In this document: positions 33,452-43,105 of the stretch, piece by piece
Layout of the letters: the number at the start of each line of letters is the position of its first letter
How positions within the stretch are numbered: the stretch's first letter is position 1
Assembly (NCBI RefSeq): GCF_003589595.1
Contig: NW_020654422.1
Coordinates: 13,305,682 to 13,369,681 of the forward strand
Length of the DNA stretch: 64,000 nucleotides
Reading direction: 5' to 3'
Source of the DNA: Hyposmocoma kahamanoa
Taxonomy: Eukaryota; Arthropoda; Insecta; Lepidoptera; Cosmopterigidae
Translations under genes and position numbers: made by a program
Notes under the pieces: generated by a model
Seen by the model: the letters and a program-made list of their open reading frames with translations, nothing else
What the model was told of the DNA's origin: nothing
Databases searched by the model: none

Positions 33452-34337
33452 TAGTCGTCACCAAATAAGAGGCCAAATTTGACACTTGTTATCGTGACGC
33501 GAATAGGGATGTGGACTAATCGTATCGGTAATCAACCAATATTGTACGATTTTCACGAGAAATTGATTTAAATCAATTTTAAGTCTTTGTGATTGTTTAG
33601 ATTATTTTTCGGTTCATTGTTGTTCAGGGGGCCTAAAAGGCCAAATCGTGCAATTCTGTTAAAAGCAAATCATTTACAGAATTCCTTGCAATTCTGTAGC
33701 AAACCCACTTATTTTCGTAAAATTTTCCCACATTCTGATGAATTGTATCCAATTCTTTTAATTTTTATTTTATAATATTCATAAATGGTTTATTACAAGA
33801 ATTTACTGTAAATAAGTATGTTCATCGATAAAACAACTACATAAGAAGATTAAATTACTAAGAAACCAAGGATTTCATACATTTTCAATTATTCGGCTGG
33901 CAATAAGTTAAAAGTTGTCAATGTCAATAACAAACAATCTCAAATAATGTTCGTAATTTTTTCTAACAATTTTTTAAAATATTTTTCCGAGAATTCTAAG
34001 TGACTCGGTGAAATTCGGTGATTAATTGTTCACAACACTATTATTATAATAAATGTATAAATATAATAAATATTTATAATAAAAAAAGCTTGAGGACGGA
34101 ACTGTTTTCAGGACGTTTCGGAGTAATTCTAAATTGCATTTTATTTTGGAATTCGTGCGAAAACAGTACTTCAAATATATTTTGTCACATTATATAATTT
34201 TTCAATAAAATTTATGTCTTTTTTCAAACTCGATTTTGCTAATAATTATTTGTTTATTGTTTCGTTGATCGCATTCAAAGTTACATATTATCGCCTCCTT
34301 TAGCTATCAAATTTGGCCTCTTGTTTGGTGACGACTA
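33452..34337. mobile_element. T11: 886 bp TIR element inside an R4 SINE, TA duplication
   Basis: TAGTCGTCACCAAATAAGAG with GCCAAATTTGA continuing at the left matches the reversed right end with one mismatch over about 31 bp. TA lies on each side. Removing the element and one TA joins TTACTCCAC-TA-GTTTGTTATAATTAT, which is how uninterrupted R4 copies read. No transposase frame. The interior is AT-rich with several short inverted words. Confidence 0.9.
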
Positions 34338-34445
34338 TAGTTTGTTATAATTATCGCAGACTTAAAAAAGTCTTTCGATCTGGCTGGATTTGAACCAACG
34401 TCTTCCAGCAAACCTTTCTTTCTTTGTATTAATAATTATCGAGTA
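34338..34445 (-). repeat. R4 SINE head side, right of T11
   Basis: GTTTGTTATAATTATCGCAG, CTTTCGATCTGGCTGGATTT, GAACCAACGTCTTCCAGC (B-box region, reversed), then an irregular end with TTTGTATTAATAATTATCGA that repeats part of the body. Confidence 0.75.
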
Positions 34446-34550
34446 ATTTCATTTCTACAATCTTTAAACCTTTCTCGGATTTTTTTTATTTTGCGAATGT
34501 GGCCTTATTACACCAAGGGCGCCATTGTGTATATTTTATATTATCTAATT

Positions 34551-35477
34551 CACAGACATATATCTAGATAGACGCCGCAAGTGTACGTACTTCGCGTGCC
34601 CAAAATAAGTGAAATTCACTTAGTTGCCGCTGCTACACTTCAGAACGCGCTCCACCGTTATCGTAGATAAACACCAGCCGAAAACGCAAAAGCACCATAA
34701 TTGTGGGTAAACGAGTATACCGGGAAGTTTCCTTCCAGGGGTAAGTGATTTTGTAATCAGTAGATGCATAATTTATTTTAAAAACAATTATTTTGGTTTT
34801 GTATGAATTTCGAGAAAACAAATATGCAACCGAGTGTATACCTCGTGATTAGTAATACATTGCGGCTTTTACGTGGGGCGATGTATTTGTGATCCTTTGT
34901 TAGTACGCCATGTATATCCAACGAACGCACTTTTGTATAATACATTCAGTTTCGTGGTACGGCCGCTTGTACATTTCTTTGGCCAAATTTAACATTTAGA
35001 AAATTATTATGACCTCAGCTATATAATAAAAATATTCTATAACTCTTTTGTTATAACTTTTAGTAACGTTTCGTTTTTTTTTTCAGTTTTGTAGTATCTA
35101 TTATCAGTAGTACCCGTAATTTCGATATTTTTTTAATTTTATTGGAAGGACAATTATTTGAATATTTGAAATCGATTAAAAATTAGTCTTAATTTTTTTT
35201 TACTGTTGATTACTATCAACAGTTTTAAAAAACGAGTAAAATAAAGGACTTAACTATCTTATTCTAATATTTTTCTACTATATTAATATTACTACTACTT
35301 GTAATCAACAAATACTTGAACAAAAGTTATTCTATTTAGAATCGATTTAGAGCGAGCGGAGGTAGGTTACCATCACTAAATACTTCTTGTGACGTCATAG
35401 TGGGTACAAAAAATGTGACACGCTTCTTTTCATACAAATTGCTGTATTTGCGGCGTCTATCTAGATATATGTCTGTG
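34551..35477. mobile_element. T12: 927 bp hAT-like TIR element
   Basis: CACAGACATATATCTAGATA and the next ten bases are matched exactly in reverse at the right end, 30 of 30. The eight bases outside are ATCTAATT on the left and ATGTAATT on the right, an 8 bp duplication with one change, as expected for hAT transposition. The interior has no transposase frame. Non-autonomous hAT derivative is the best call. Confidence 0.82.
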
Positions 35478-35507
35478 ATGTAATTATACTAAAATATGTA
35501 TAAATAA

Positions 35508-35690
35508 ATGCTTCGTTGGTATAGCGTCTGGCACGGTAAGCTAGAAGACGTCGTCGGTTCGAATCCGGCCCTTATCGAAGGAGTTTTTTCTGAGTGTTCG
35601 ATTTTTGTATTAATAATTATAACAAACCAGTGGAATAATTTCAAAAAAATAATTGAATATAAATTCAATAAAAAATTATAATATACTAAA
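35508..35690 (+). repeat. R4 SINE, near-complete head and body
   Basis: TTGGTATAGCGTCTGGCACG (A-box side), GTCGGTTCGAATCCGGCC (B-box), CGAAGGAGTTTTTTCTGAG, TTTTTGTATTAATAATTA, ACAAACCAGTGGAATAATTT and TGAATATAAATT. A good reference copy for this family. Confidence 0.85.
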
Positions 35691-35979
35691 ATAAGCTAAA
35701 ATATAAGTAAAAATGATTGAATATTTATGAATATTCTTTTTGCTAATCTCAATAGCGGCTTTATTGTAAAGAGACTGAAACACACACAAACACGGTTGAA
35801 ATTTGGCGAGACACGCACCCACTGAGTGACTCTCAGACATGAAAGGGAAAGCTTACACAGCAACGTAAAGGAAAATCATGGGTTAAAAGTGTGTCCTTCG
35901 CAGTTCGAGTAGACTATTTGACGAGTATTTTTATGGTACTTTAAAATGTTTTTTGCGGCCGAGGTGGGCATATAAATAG
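35691..35979. other. Unassigned stretch
   Basis: No feature recognised. Confidence 0.4.
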
Positions 35980-36232
35980 AATAGAGTAGCAGTGGCGTTC
36001 CGTATGAAAAAATCGTCCAGGGAAGTACTGCCACGTCATCTGTTTCTGCCGCCAAGTAGTAATGTGAGCATTATTCCGTTCCAGTTTTGAAGGGTTAATT
36101 ATAGGCACATAAGACTATTGTAACATATGCCTCCGGGTGACGGGAGCTATGCTGCAATTGTTGTGGATAGGCGTAATGCTTATCACCAAGCATACGACTT
36201 GTTTCTCCCGTTGCTTGAAATAATAAAAAAAG
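35980..36232 (+). repeat. R1 with small deletions
   Basis: GAGTAGCAGTGGCGTTCCG, TCCAGGGAAGTACTGCCACG, GTTCCAGTTTTGAAGGG, CTCCGGGTGACGGGAGC and CGTTGCTTGAAATAATAAAA. Confidence 0.8.
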
Positions 36233-36681
36233 TAATGCACGCTCACAAAATTTAAACAAAAATTAAATTAATTTTCAATGTTAAAAACAAAGAAAAGGCT
36301 TACACGCATGTATCCTTGATGTATGCACCACTTCTAGAAGACATTATATTATATATTAATATATTGCTGCCTTTATATATAATAATTATACATACCGAGA
36401 CGAGCAGAGCAAGCGAAACTTTATCGTGAATAAAGCACCCATTACTCATCTTATTACTTCTTAAATTTTTTTGACTAAAGAAGACGGGTTCTTTATTTAC
36501 ATTTACAGCATTATCCACCCTAAAAATAAACACTCATTTCTAAGCTTCGTTAGAAGCACATACGTGCACGATCTTTGTTACAAAGTCTTCTTATGTCTTT
36601 TATAAAAGTTCGAATATTGGCAAACAAAAACAGGTCCAAGAATTAGCTATAAATCGCACTTTCTAAGAAACAAAATCTTTC
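36233..36681. other. Unassigned stretch
   Basis: AT-rich, no feature recognised. Confidence 0.4.
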
Positions 36682-36890
36682 TTTTATGATACCAAGTATC
36701 GGACAAACAAGTCGTGCGCGTGGTGAGCGACACGCCTGCCATCCATATGCCTCCATCCATATTTGACTAGCGTTTTTACCCTTAAAAACCGGAAGGCAGT
36801 AATGCTCTCATTACTGCTCGGTTGCAGAAATAGATAAGGTAACAGTACTTCCCTGGGTGAACTCGTTCACAAAGAGCTCTACGGCTTCTC
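36682..36890 (-). repeat. R1 with internal deletion
   Basis: TTTTATGATACCAAGTATCG, AAGTCGTGCGCGTGGTGAGC, CCTTAAAAACCGGAAGGCAG, TTCCCTGGGTGAACTCG and AGAGCTCTACGGCTTCTCC. Confidence 0.85.
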
Positions 36891-36932
36891 CAAATCGTTT
36901 CCCTCCATTTATATTCCTAAATCTGCACTATA

Positions 36933-38230
36933 CGTAGGTCACTCAATAAGTTTTGAGATAAAGAAAAAATATCAAACATATTAATATAATATATTTTACA
37001 TTTTTTCAAAATACTCTCCATCATTCTATCTATACAAAATTTCATTCGTCTAAACTAACTCTGAAAACACTTTTGCCAGTCTTGATCCGTCAGCATTGAA
37101 ATTGCCATTTCGTAGGCAGCCACTGCTTCTTCGACACTCAAAAAAATTTTCCTTTGATTTTTTCCTTCACTGTTGGGAACAAAAAGAAATCGCAGGGAGC
37201 CAAGTCAGGGCTGTACAGCGGGTGATTTAAGGTTTCTATACCAGATTCCTCAATAAACGCCTTTGTTCTGAGAGACGTATGTGAAGAGGCGTGATGCACC
37301 ATGATTCCCCGAAGCCCGGTCTTTCGTCTCCTCTCCCGCACAGCTTGGAAAACTTTTGGCAATGCTACTGTTGTGTACCATTCTGAATTAACAGACCTAC
37401 TATTTTCTAACAATGTAATCGACAAATGTCCGCTCCGAGAAAAAAACTAGCTACCTTTTTTTTGCCGACGTTTCGAGGTCTTTGCAACTTTGTCGGTAAT
37501 TGTCTCTCTGCGAAGACCCACACCGACGACTGCTTCTTGCTTTCTGGATCATATTGATAGATCCATGTTTCATCACCAGTAACGATTTCTGAAACACGTC
37601 TCGATGTCCCGTTTTCGAAACGTATAAGCATTTCTCGGCACCAATCCACTCGAGCCTGTTTTTCAGTACCGGAGAGCAATCGTGGGATTCATCGACAACA
37701 AAGCTTCCTCACTGCAAGATGTTGATGCAGGATAGTATTGATGCTCCCGGAACTAATGCCTAGGATCTTCTCAATGTTCGTGTACGTGATTCGTGGGTCT
37801 TCTCGCACCAACATTTCAGATGTCCACACATTTTCTGCAGTAACTGCTGTTTCCGGGCGTCCGCCTCTTAGGTCATCTTCAAGGTTAGTTTTGCCTCTTT
37901 TAAATCCCTTAACCACCTAAAAACTGTTGCACGAGAAGGAGCAGAGTCCTCTAATGCTGACTGCAAACGTTCCAAACTCAATTGTTCAGTTAAACCACAT
38001 TTAAAATCATAGAAGATCATAGCACGCAAATGTTCACGGTTAAGATCCATTATTGCAAAGAAAAAGCGCGGGAAGCGTTGTAGTAAAATGCCTAACAATG
38101 TCTTTTTTTTATTTAGCTAAATTGCTTTTGGTGATCTATTTTTAAATAAATTTGCTTTTTAAAAACATATAATACGGGTGCGTTCCATTTTTAAATTGCG
38201 AGCATCTCAAAACTTATTGAGTACCCTACG
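36933..38230 (-). mobile_element. M1: complete mariner element, 1298 bp
   Basis: The ends are inverted copies: CGTAGGTCACTCAATAAGTT with TTGAGAT following at the left, and the reverse of ATCTCAAAACTTATTGAG with TACCCTACG at the right, one or two mismatches over about 27 bp. TA flanks both ends. The length is typical of mariner. The transposase on the minus strand fills the space between the TIRs. Confidence 0.95.
37000..38050 (-). pseudogene. M1 mariner transposase, inactivated
   Basis: Starts at the ATG at 38050 (MDLNREHLRAMIFYDFKCG). The N-terminal helix-turn-helix region reads to RATVFRW, then frameshifts near 37905 to GFKRGKTNLEDDLRGGRP. KLCCR is followed by an in-frame TGA where tryptophan is expected. 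The first catalytic box TGDETWIY (about 37580) is intact. After VASFF (near 37450) the frame shifts again. The second box, normally HHDNASSHTS, reads HHASSHTS, so the catalytic Asp and the next Asn are gone by an in-frame six-base loss. The third box SPDLAPCDFFLFP (about 37190) is intact. Past KGKFF another frameshift leads to SVEEAVAAYEMAIS and a stop in place of the W of FQSWFRRM. The enzyme would have cut and joined DNA at TA; this copy cannot. Confidence 0.93.
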
Positions 38231-38336
38231 TATCTATGGAAAAATATCAACAAATTTAAATATTAAAAACCCTAGAGCTAGATGCAATAAACCAATACAA
38301 ACATAATTGTAACTTAATAATAATAATAATTGTAAT
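38231..38336. other. Short flank of M1
   Basis: Contains a short (ATA)n run at about 38315. Otherwise nothing recognised. Confidence 0.4.
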
Positions 38337-38375
38337 AGTAGCAGTAGAGCTTGTGATAGAGTTCATCCAGGGTGG
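38337..38375 (+). repeat. R1 5' fragment
   Basis: TAGTAGCAGTAGAGCTTGTG and GAGTTCATCCAGG. Only the first ~40 bp of R1. Confidence 0.65.
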
Positions 38376-38524
38376 TTCAAAACGATTCAAATGTTTGTTT
38401 GTGTCTAAATTTCGAGAGATAAATTCAAATACCATTTTCGGCGCAACCAAATATTATACACCTTTTTTCTTTATAAAGAATTGTAAGAATATAAGATGAA
38501 TTTCTCTTAGTTTGCATTATTCTA

Positions 38525-38560
38525 TTCAGTAGAGCTCCGAAAAGAGTTCATCCAGATTTC
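38525..38560 (+). repeat. R1 5' fragment
   Basis: CAGTAGAGCTCCGAAAAGAG and TTCATCCAG, ending right before the duplicated unit that starts at 38566. Confidence 0.6.
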
Positions 38561-38610
38561 ATCAACAAAATAAATTTCGTTACTTGCCCGCTAGAGATGT
38601 CAAAACTATG

Positions 38611-38890
38611 AGCACCTTCAAATTAAACGTTTGTAGAAGCGCTGCAATGGCACCTCTGTGGCGCGCTATGATATTATACTTGTCTGGTGGCGCGGCAGTC
38701 GCACTAATTTACATACAATATTAGAGCAAAGCTGCAGCGCCTCTGTCGCACCACGCGGCGCCACTTTTGTAAACTAGACATCCTATGAAAATTAGTAATG
38801 GCGCGACCATTGTAGCTAAAGGAAAATTAGTAGTGGCGCAGCTGCAGCGCCATTGTGGCGCCACTGCAACGCTTCTAAGTTGAAGGTGCC
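38611..38890. mobile_element. T9 copy 2
   Basis: AGCACCTTCAAATTAAACG and AGAAGCGCTGCAATGGC at the left; reversed GGCACCTTCAACTTAGAAGC at the right. Eight extra bases near 38817 (AGCTAAAG) distinguish it from copy 1. Confidence 0.75.
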
Positions 38891-38927
38891 CTAAGAACTG
38901 AATGACATAAAAAATACACAATGTTTT

Positions 38928-39245
38928 TTCTTAAATAGGAGAGTACGGAGAAATACGAAACCATAGAAGATACAAGGAAACTGTCTTAGGAACCATTAAG
39001 TCTTTTTTGTGACATTTTTTTGGTTAAACGTGAGTAGACCATAAAAATAAACAAAATTGATCAAAATTTGTTTTCGTGCTGATGGGCTCAGTTTCATAAA
39101 GGTATCATTTCATTGTATGGAATGAAAAAATTCTGGACAGCAGAAGTTGGTAAAATTTCAAAATATGTTTTAATTTTTCATACACAATGAATAATGCAAT
39201 TGACTATTTTTTTTAAATTAATAGTCTCAGTTTCTCATAAGGATG
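38928..39245. mobile_element. FB copy 2: left arm only
   Basis: GAAATACGAAACCATAGAAG, CTGTCTTAGGAACCATTAAG, TTGGTTAAACGTGAGTAGAC and GTGCTGATGGGCTCAG. The right arm is absent; the R1 copy and then unrelated sequence follow. Confidence 0.8.
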
Positions 39246-39575
39246 CCTTCCTACCTATTTCTGCCGCCAAGCAGTAATGTCTGCATTACTGTGTTCCGTA
39301 CATACCTATTTCTGCCGCCAAGCAGTAATGTCTGCATTACTGTGTTCCGGTTTTGAACGGCTAACCGTTCAAAACCGGAACTCCCTAAGGAGCTGGTGAA
39401 GTTACAGGCACATAGAACTTGCAAACTTATGTCTCAGGGTGTCGGGCGCAGTGGCAGTGCCTCTCAGGTCTTTGCGATTTAAAAAGCTCGTGAGAGGCAC
39501 TGTAAGTGTTATGGACAGGCGTTTAGCTTACCAACAGGCGCACGACGTGCTCGTTTCGTCACTTGTTATTATAAA
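39246..39575 (+). repeat. R1 with tandem duplication and a hairpin
   Basis: The segment ACCTATTTCTGCCGCCAAGC through CTGTGTTCCG occurs twice in a row (about 39252-39299 and 39303-39350). Then comes the perfect hairpin at 39344-39381. The rest is ordinary: GGAGCTGGTGAAGTTACAGG, GCTCGTGAGAGGCACTG, CGTCACTTGTTATTATAAAA. Confidence 0.88.
39344..39381. repeat. Perfect 17 bp hairpin inside R1
   Basis: GTTCCGGTTTTGAACGG, spacer CTAA, then the exact reverse complement. R1 normally has only the first arm at this point. Confidence 0.92.
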
Positions 39576-39624
39576 AAAAAGAAATATTAGTATGGCCTAG
39601 ATTTATTTCTTTTGTGTTTTAAAT

Positions 39625-39700
39625 GTCATTTGTGGTTGTCCATGGCACCCGCAATACAGGGTTTCCCTAGTGCGGGGCTAAGAGTGTGTGCATTATTACT
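39625..39700 (+). repeat. R3 SINE 3' part
   Basis: CATTTGTGGTTGTCCATGGC, ACCCGCAATACAGGGTTTCC and CTAGTGCGGGGCTA. Confidence 0.8.
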
Positions 39701-40435
39701 ATTAAGACTGTTTCATATTTAATTTACAATTGTTAAGTAATTGCTCAAAAAAATTACATAACGAAAGTTATGTACAAAAATATAAAAAAAAAGTACAAAA
39801 TACAAATACAATACAAAATTGTTTATTACTCTCTACAATGGTACAAAAGATTTGGTGCAATAACTTAACATTAAAAGGTTCCTTAGAGAAAGTTGGAGTT
39901 TATACTACGAAATATTCTGTGTTACGAATCTACATCTCTCCTCCACCTAAATCTACAAAGAACTATAAATTACAATTCCCTTGTTCTCCTCAAATAATGC
40001 AGTGAAAATCGATTTTGCTATACTTGTTTTGTTCCTATACTAACAAGATTAAGATAGTTAACAAGAAAAAGTGCTTGTGGTAGGCAGGTTAAATTATATT
40101 ATATTTACATATAAATTATATTTAGTGGTAATTGGGTGCGTTGAAGTTTTAACTTTATTATATAATGATATTAATATTTTTTTCTGAGGTCATGGTACCA
40201 TTAAAGCAATATGAAATATTTTGTTGTCTTCAAAAATAGTATAATGTCCGCCATTTAAAAATTACGAGCTTTTGAACTCTTGTAACTTTGAAACTACACA
40301 ATTCAACAGATAAATGGCTAACTTTCAGCTTAATTAATAGTATACAGATCTTTTCTATTATATCTATTTATTCCTTAGAAACAATACGCAAGTATTGTTT
40401 TTTAAAGAATAATTTAGAAACATAAAATTAAAAAA
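39701..40435. other. Unassigned stretch
   Basis: AT-rich. The 91-codon open frame at 39730-40005 is lysine- and asparagine-rich with no domain signature and is not called. Confidence 0.4.
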
Positions 40436-40823
40436 TATACAGTGTTTTTTAAATGAGATAGAATGGCGAAATCCGAAACCATAGAAGATACAAGGAAACA
40501 GTCTTAGGAACGATTATAAGTCTTTTTTGTAAAAATAATTTTGGCATAGTTAATTTTTTGCTCAAGTGTGAGTTGTCCATAAAATTGATCAAACATTTTT
40601 TAAATGTTGATTGACTTAGTTTTATGTAAGGATAAATTCATTGTATAGAACGAAAAAAATTGGGACAGCAGAAGCTGGTCAAATTTAATAAAATTATTTT
40701 TCTTCAATTGACTGTGACCAAATTGTTTTCACAAAAAAGACTTCATTGTTCGTAAGACAGTTTCCTTATATGTTCTATGGTTTTGGATTTCTCCATAATG
40801 TCCAATTTAAAAAAACCTGATAG
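40436..40823. mobile_element. FB copy 3: compact foldback element
   Basis: Left words GTGTTTTTTAAATGAGATAG, AATCCGAAACCATAGAAGAT and CAGTCTTAGGAACGATTATA. Right words, reversed, AATCCAAAACCATAGAACAT and CTGTCTTACGAACAATGAAG. The middle has GGGACAGCAGAAGCTGGTC. Without the R1 insert the element is only about 390 bp. Confidence 0.8.
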
Positions 40824-41587
40824 ATATAAATAGTATTTTTGTAAAAAGTTTATTTATATGATGGTTTCGGTCCCAAATGCAATTTTCAAGTAGAGTTACA
40901 AGAAAAATCCAAGTTGTGTGATGACCTTTTAATATGTTGTGTTGTTCCGAAATATTTAGAAAATTTAATTGTATTTTAATTATCATTTCTTCTAAATTCA
41001 GTGTGTATTATATGTGTGTATTGCGTTTTATATTTTGGAATTGGTCCATTATTGAATTTTTTTTTGTTTAAGGTAACCAGCTGAGTCACTGGTCTGTTTA
41101 ACATATTAATTTGTTTTATTATTAATTAATATTTTCTTTTATGGTGTCGAATGTAAATTAAAGTATTTTTTAGTTTTGTATTACTTGCTAACATAAATGA
41201 CATAAACCTGTACGTAGTTACGAATAAAATCTCCTCTGATTACGATGTTATGTCACTCCCAGTTAACTCGTGCACTTAATCGTGATATTAACACTCTGGC
41301 ACCCTTGCCTGATGCGAATGCCTCGGCAGTCTCCAATTATCATTCCAAACATCGGGTATTAATTAAATTTTGCGATACTATGAATGAGTAGGGAATCTTT
41401 AGGGATGTGTTGCGAGTTAAAAAAATATATCGATTTCACTGTAATCGATTTAAATTTAAAATATTTTTTATTAAATGTGAGGATTACGAGTATTACGATT
41501 TTATGATAATTTAATACTGTCATATTTAAGGTATTGTATAAACGTATTAGCCGTAGAGATACGTGTGTAAGTGAAGTATACACTACA
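40824..41587. other. Unassigned stretch
   Basis: AT-rich, no feature recognised. Confidence 0.4.
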
Positions 41588-41785
41588 ACGTCCTAGGAAG
41601 TATTGCCACCTTATCTATTTCTGCCGCCAAGCAGTAATGTGTTCCGGTTTTGAAGGGAGGGTAAGGGTTCTGGTGCAATTACAGGCACATGAGACTTATC
41701 AATGTGTATCTCAAGGTGACGGGCGCAGCGACAGAGACCCTCAAATCTTTGCGATTTAAGACTCTGAATGGCATTCTACAATGTA
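41588..41785 (+). repeat. R1, 5'- and 3'-truncated
   Basis: CCTAGGAAGTATTGCCACC, TTTCTGCCGCCAAGCAGTAA, GGTGCAATTACAGGCACATG, GGTGACGGGCGCAGCG and AAATCTTTGCGATTTAAGAC. Confidence 0.85.
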
Positions 41786-41864
41786 TTTATATATTTTAAA
41801 CACTTAATGTTTTGTTAGCCTTGAAATTGTTTGATATTACGAAAACGTAGAGATGAGAACATTG

Positions 41865-41940
41865 TAATTTTTAAGTTTATTTAATATTACGATGTTTCGC
41901 CACCATGATGTTCAATTGTTTTTGTGAAATTACTGCACTA
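41865..41940 (-). repeat. R4 SINE 3' part, left of an insertion
   Basis: ATTACGATGTTTCGCCACCA, TGATGTTCAATTGTTTTTGT and GAAATTACTGCACTA. R4 resumes at about 42206 after 265 inserted bases. Confidence 0.7.
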
Positions 41941-41983
41941 TCGATTCTTAGGTTTTTGCGTTTGTTACACATAATAAATGAAG

Positions 41984-42190
41984 ACATAAGTTGACAAGTC
42001 CCAAATGCTTGTAATTTCACATGGACAATACGTCAGAATAATATAATTTTTCAAACGAGATGTTTAGTACAACAACGAATTAAAAAGGAAAATTACGACT
42101 ATTTAACAAATTATTTATAAATTAGAATAAATGAGTAAGCACAAAGGAAAATTTTATTGATAAATAACACTCTAGATAAAATTATACCAT
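41984..42190 (+). repeat. Large inverted repeat, left arm
   Basis: From GACATAAGTTGACAAGTCCC through CATGGACAATACGTCAGAAT and AATGAGTAAGCACAAAGG to ACTCTAGATAAAATTATA. The reverse of 42780-42985 matches along nearly the whole length with scattered changes and one ~5 bp insertion. The outer ~40 bp are R1 sequence. Confidence 0.92.
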
Positions 42191-42205
42191 TACTACTGCA
42201 TTATT

Positions 42206-42435
42206 ATTACTGCAATAGTTTGTAATAATTATTAATGCAAAGTTCGAAAAAATCCTTAGAAAAAATCCTTCGATCCGGTTGGATTGGTAGGACCAACGTC
42301 TTCTAGCGAACCGTGCCTGACTAGCGGACCTTATGAATTTTTTTATGGGCTTGTTGCAAATCTTTGTTTTTGGTTTTAATCGATTTTTGCCGTAGCATCT
42401 GTGAGAAATCTATGGAGGCTTTTCTTCTTTCAGCC
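42206..42435 (-). repeat. R4 SINE head side, right of the insertion
   Basis: ATTACTGCAATAGTTTGTAA, ATCCTTCGATCCGGTTGG, ACCAACGTCTTCTAGCG (B-box region reversed), CGTGCCTGACTAGC, CGGACCTTATGAATTTTTT and GTAGCATCTGTGAGAAAT, the distal R4 5' end. Confidence 0.75.
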
Positions 42436-42779
42436 AGATACATTTTTTTTCAAATTTTGATACACAACTGTCTTTCTTCTTTTGATAAAATCATTATTTT
42501 ATTCATAAGAATATGCATAATTAAATTTTAATCGATTTTGTAATAAATCGAATGCATTTCCTTTCACTACACAAATGGTATAAGGGAAGGGTGTGAGTAA
42601 TAATAAAGTGGGAGGTACGTTTTCAAATTGCTTTTTGCGTCGAAATTTTCGATTAGTTGATTTTATTGTTCTCTTTGACATTATGTAATTAAAATTTCTG
42701 TAAATAACAAGATACCGCACCTCCGTTCCTTATTTTGAGATGAAAAGAAGGCACTAATTAAAGTCCTCTGTATTTATTT
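42436..42779. other. Inverted-repeat spacer, unassigned
   Basis: A 73-codon minus-strand open frame (42499-42720) has a basic patch but no domain signature. Nothing else seen. Confidence 0.4.
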
Positions 42780-42985
42780 GTATAATTTTATCTAGAGTGT
42801 TATATATCAACGAATTAAATAAAATTTGCCTTTGTGCTTACTCATTTATTCTAATTCATAAATAATTTGTTAAATAGTCGTCATTTTCCTATTTTATCCA
42901 TTGTTGTACTAAACATCTCGTTTGAAAAATTATATTATTCTGACGTATTGTCCATGTGAAATTACAGGCATTTGGGACTTGTCAA
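42780..42985 (-). repeat. Large inverted repeat, right arm
   Basis: GTATAATTTTATCTAGAGTG, CCTTTGTGCTTACTCATT, CATCTCGTTTGAAAAATT and GACGTATTGTCCATGTG are reversed counterparts of the left arm. It runs outward directly into an R1 copy. Confidence 0.92.
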
Positions 42986-43105
42986 CATTTATGTCTCAAG
43001 GTAACGGGCGCAGTGGCAGTGCCCCTCATATCTTTGCGATTTAACGTTCTCAGTGATACTGTAACGGGTTATGGACAGGTTATCACCTGGTATCATAAGA
43101 AAAAC
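42955..43105 (+). repeat. R1 3' half at the edge of the inverted repeat
   Basis: GTGAAATTACAGGCATTTGG, AAGGTAACGGGCGCAGTGG, CATATCTTTGCGATTTAACG and ATCACCTGGTATCATAAGAA. Confidence 0.85.

Larger units (their letters stand above)
38566..39245 (+). repeat. Composite duplicated unit, copy 2
   Basis: Colinear with 29126-29800. It ends at the same point, TCTCATAAGGATGC, followed by R1 as in copy 1. Unlike copy 1, no right FB arm follows the R1 copy. Confidence 0.9.

Noticed and set aside
29126..39245. LTR pair of a retrotransposon
   Set aside because: The two colinear units lack TG...CA ends, a primer-binding site and any gag-pol between them, and each contains other elements.
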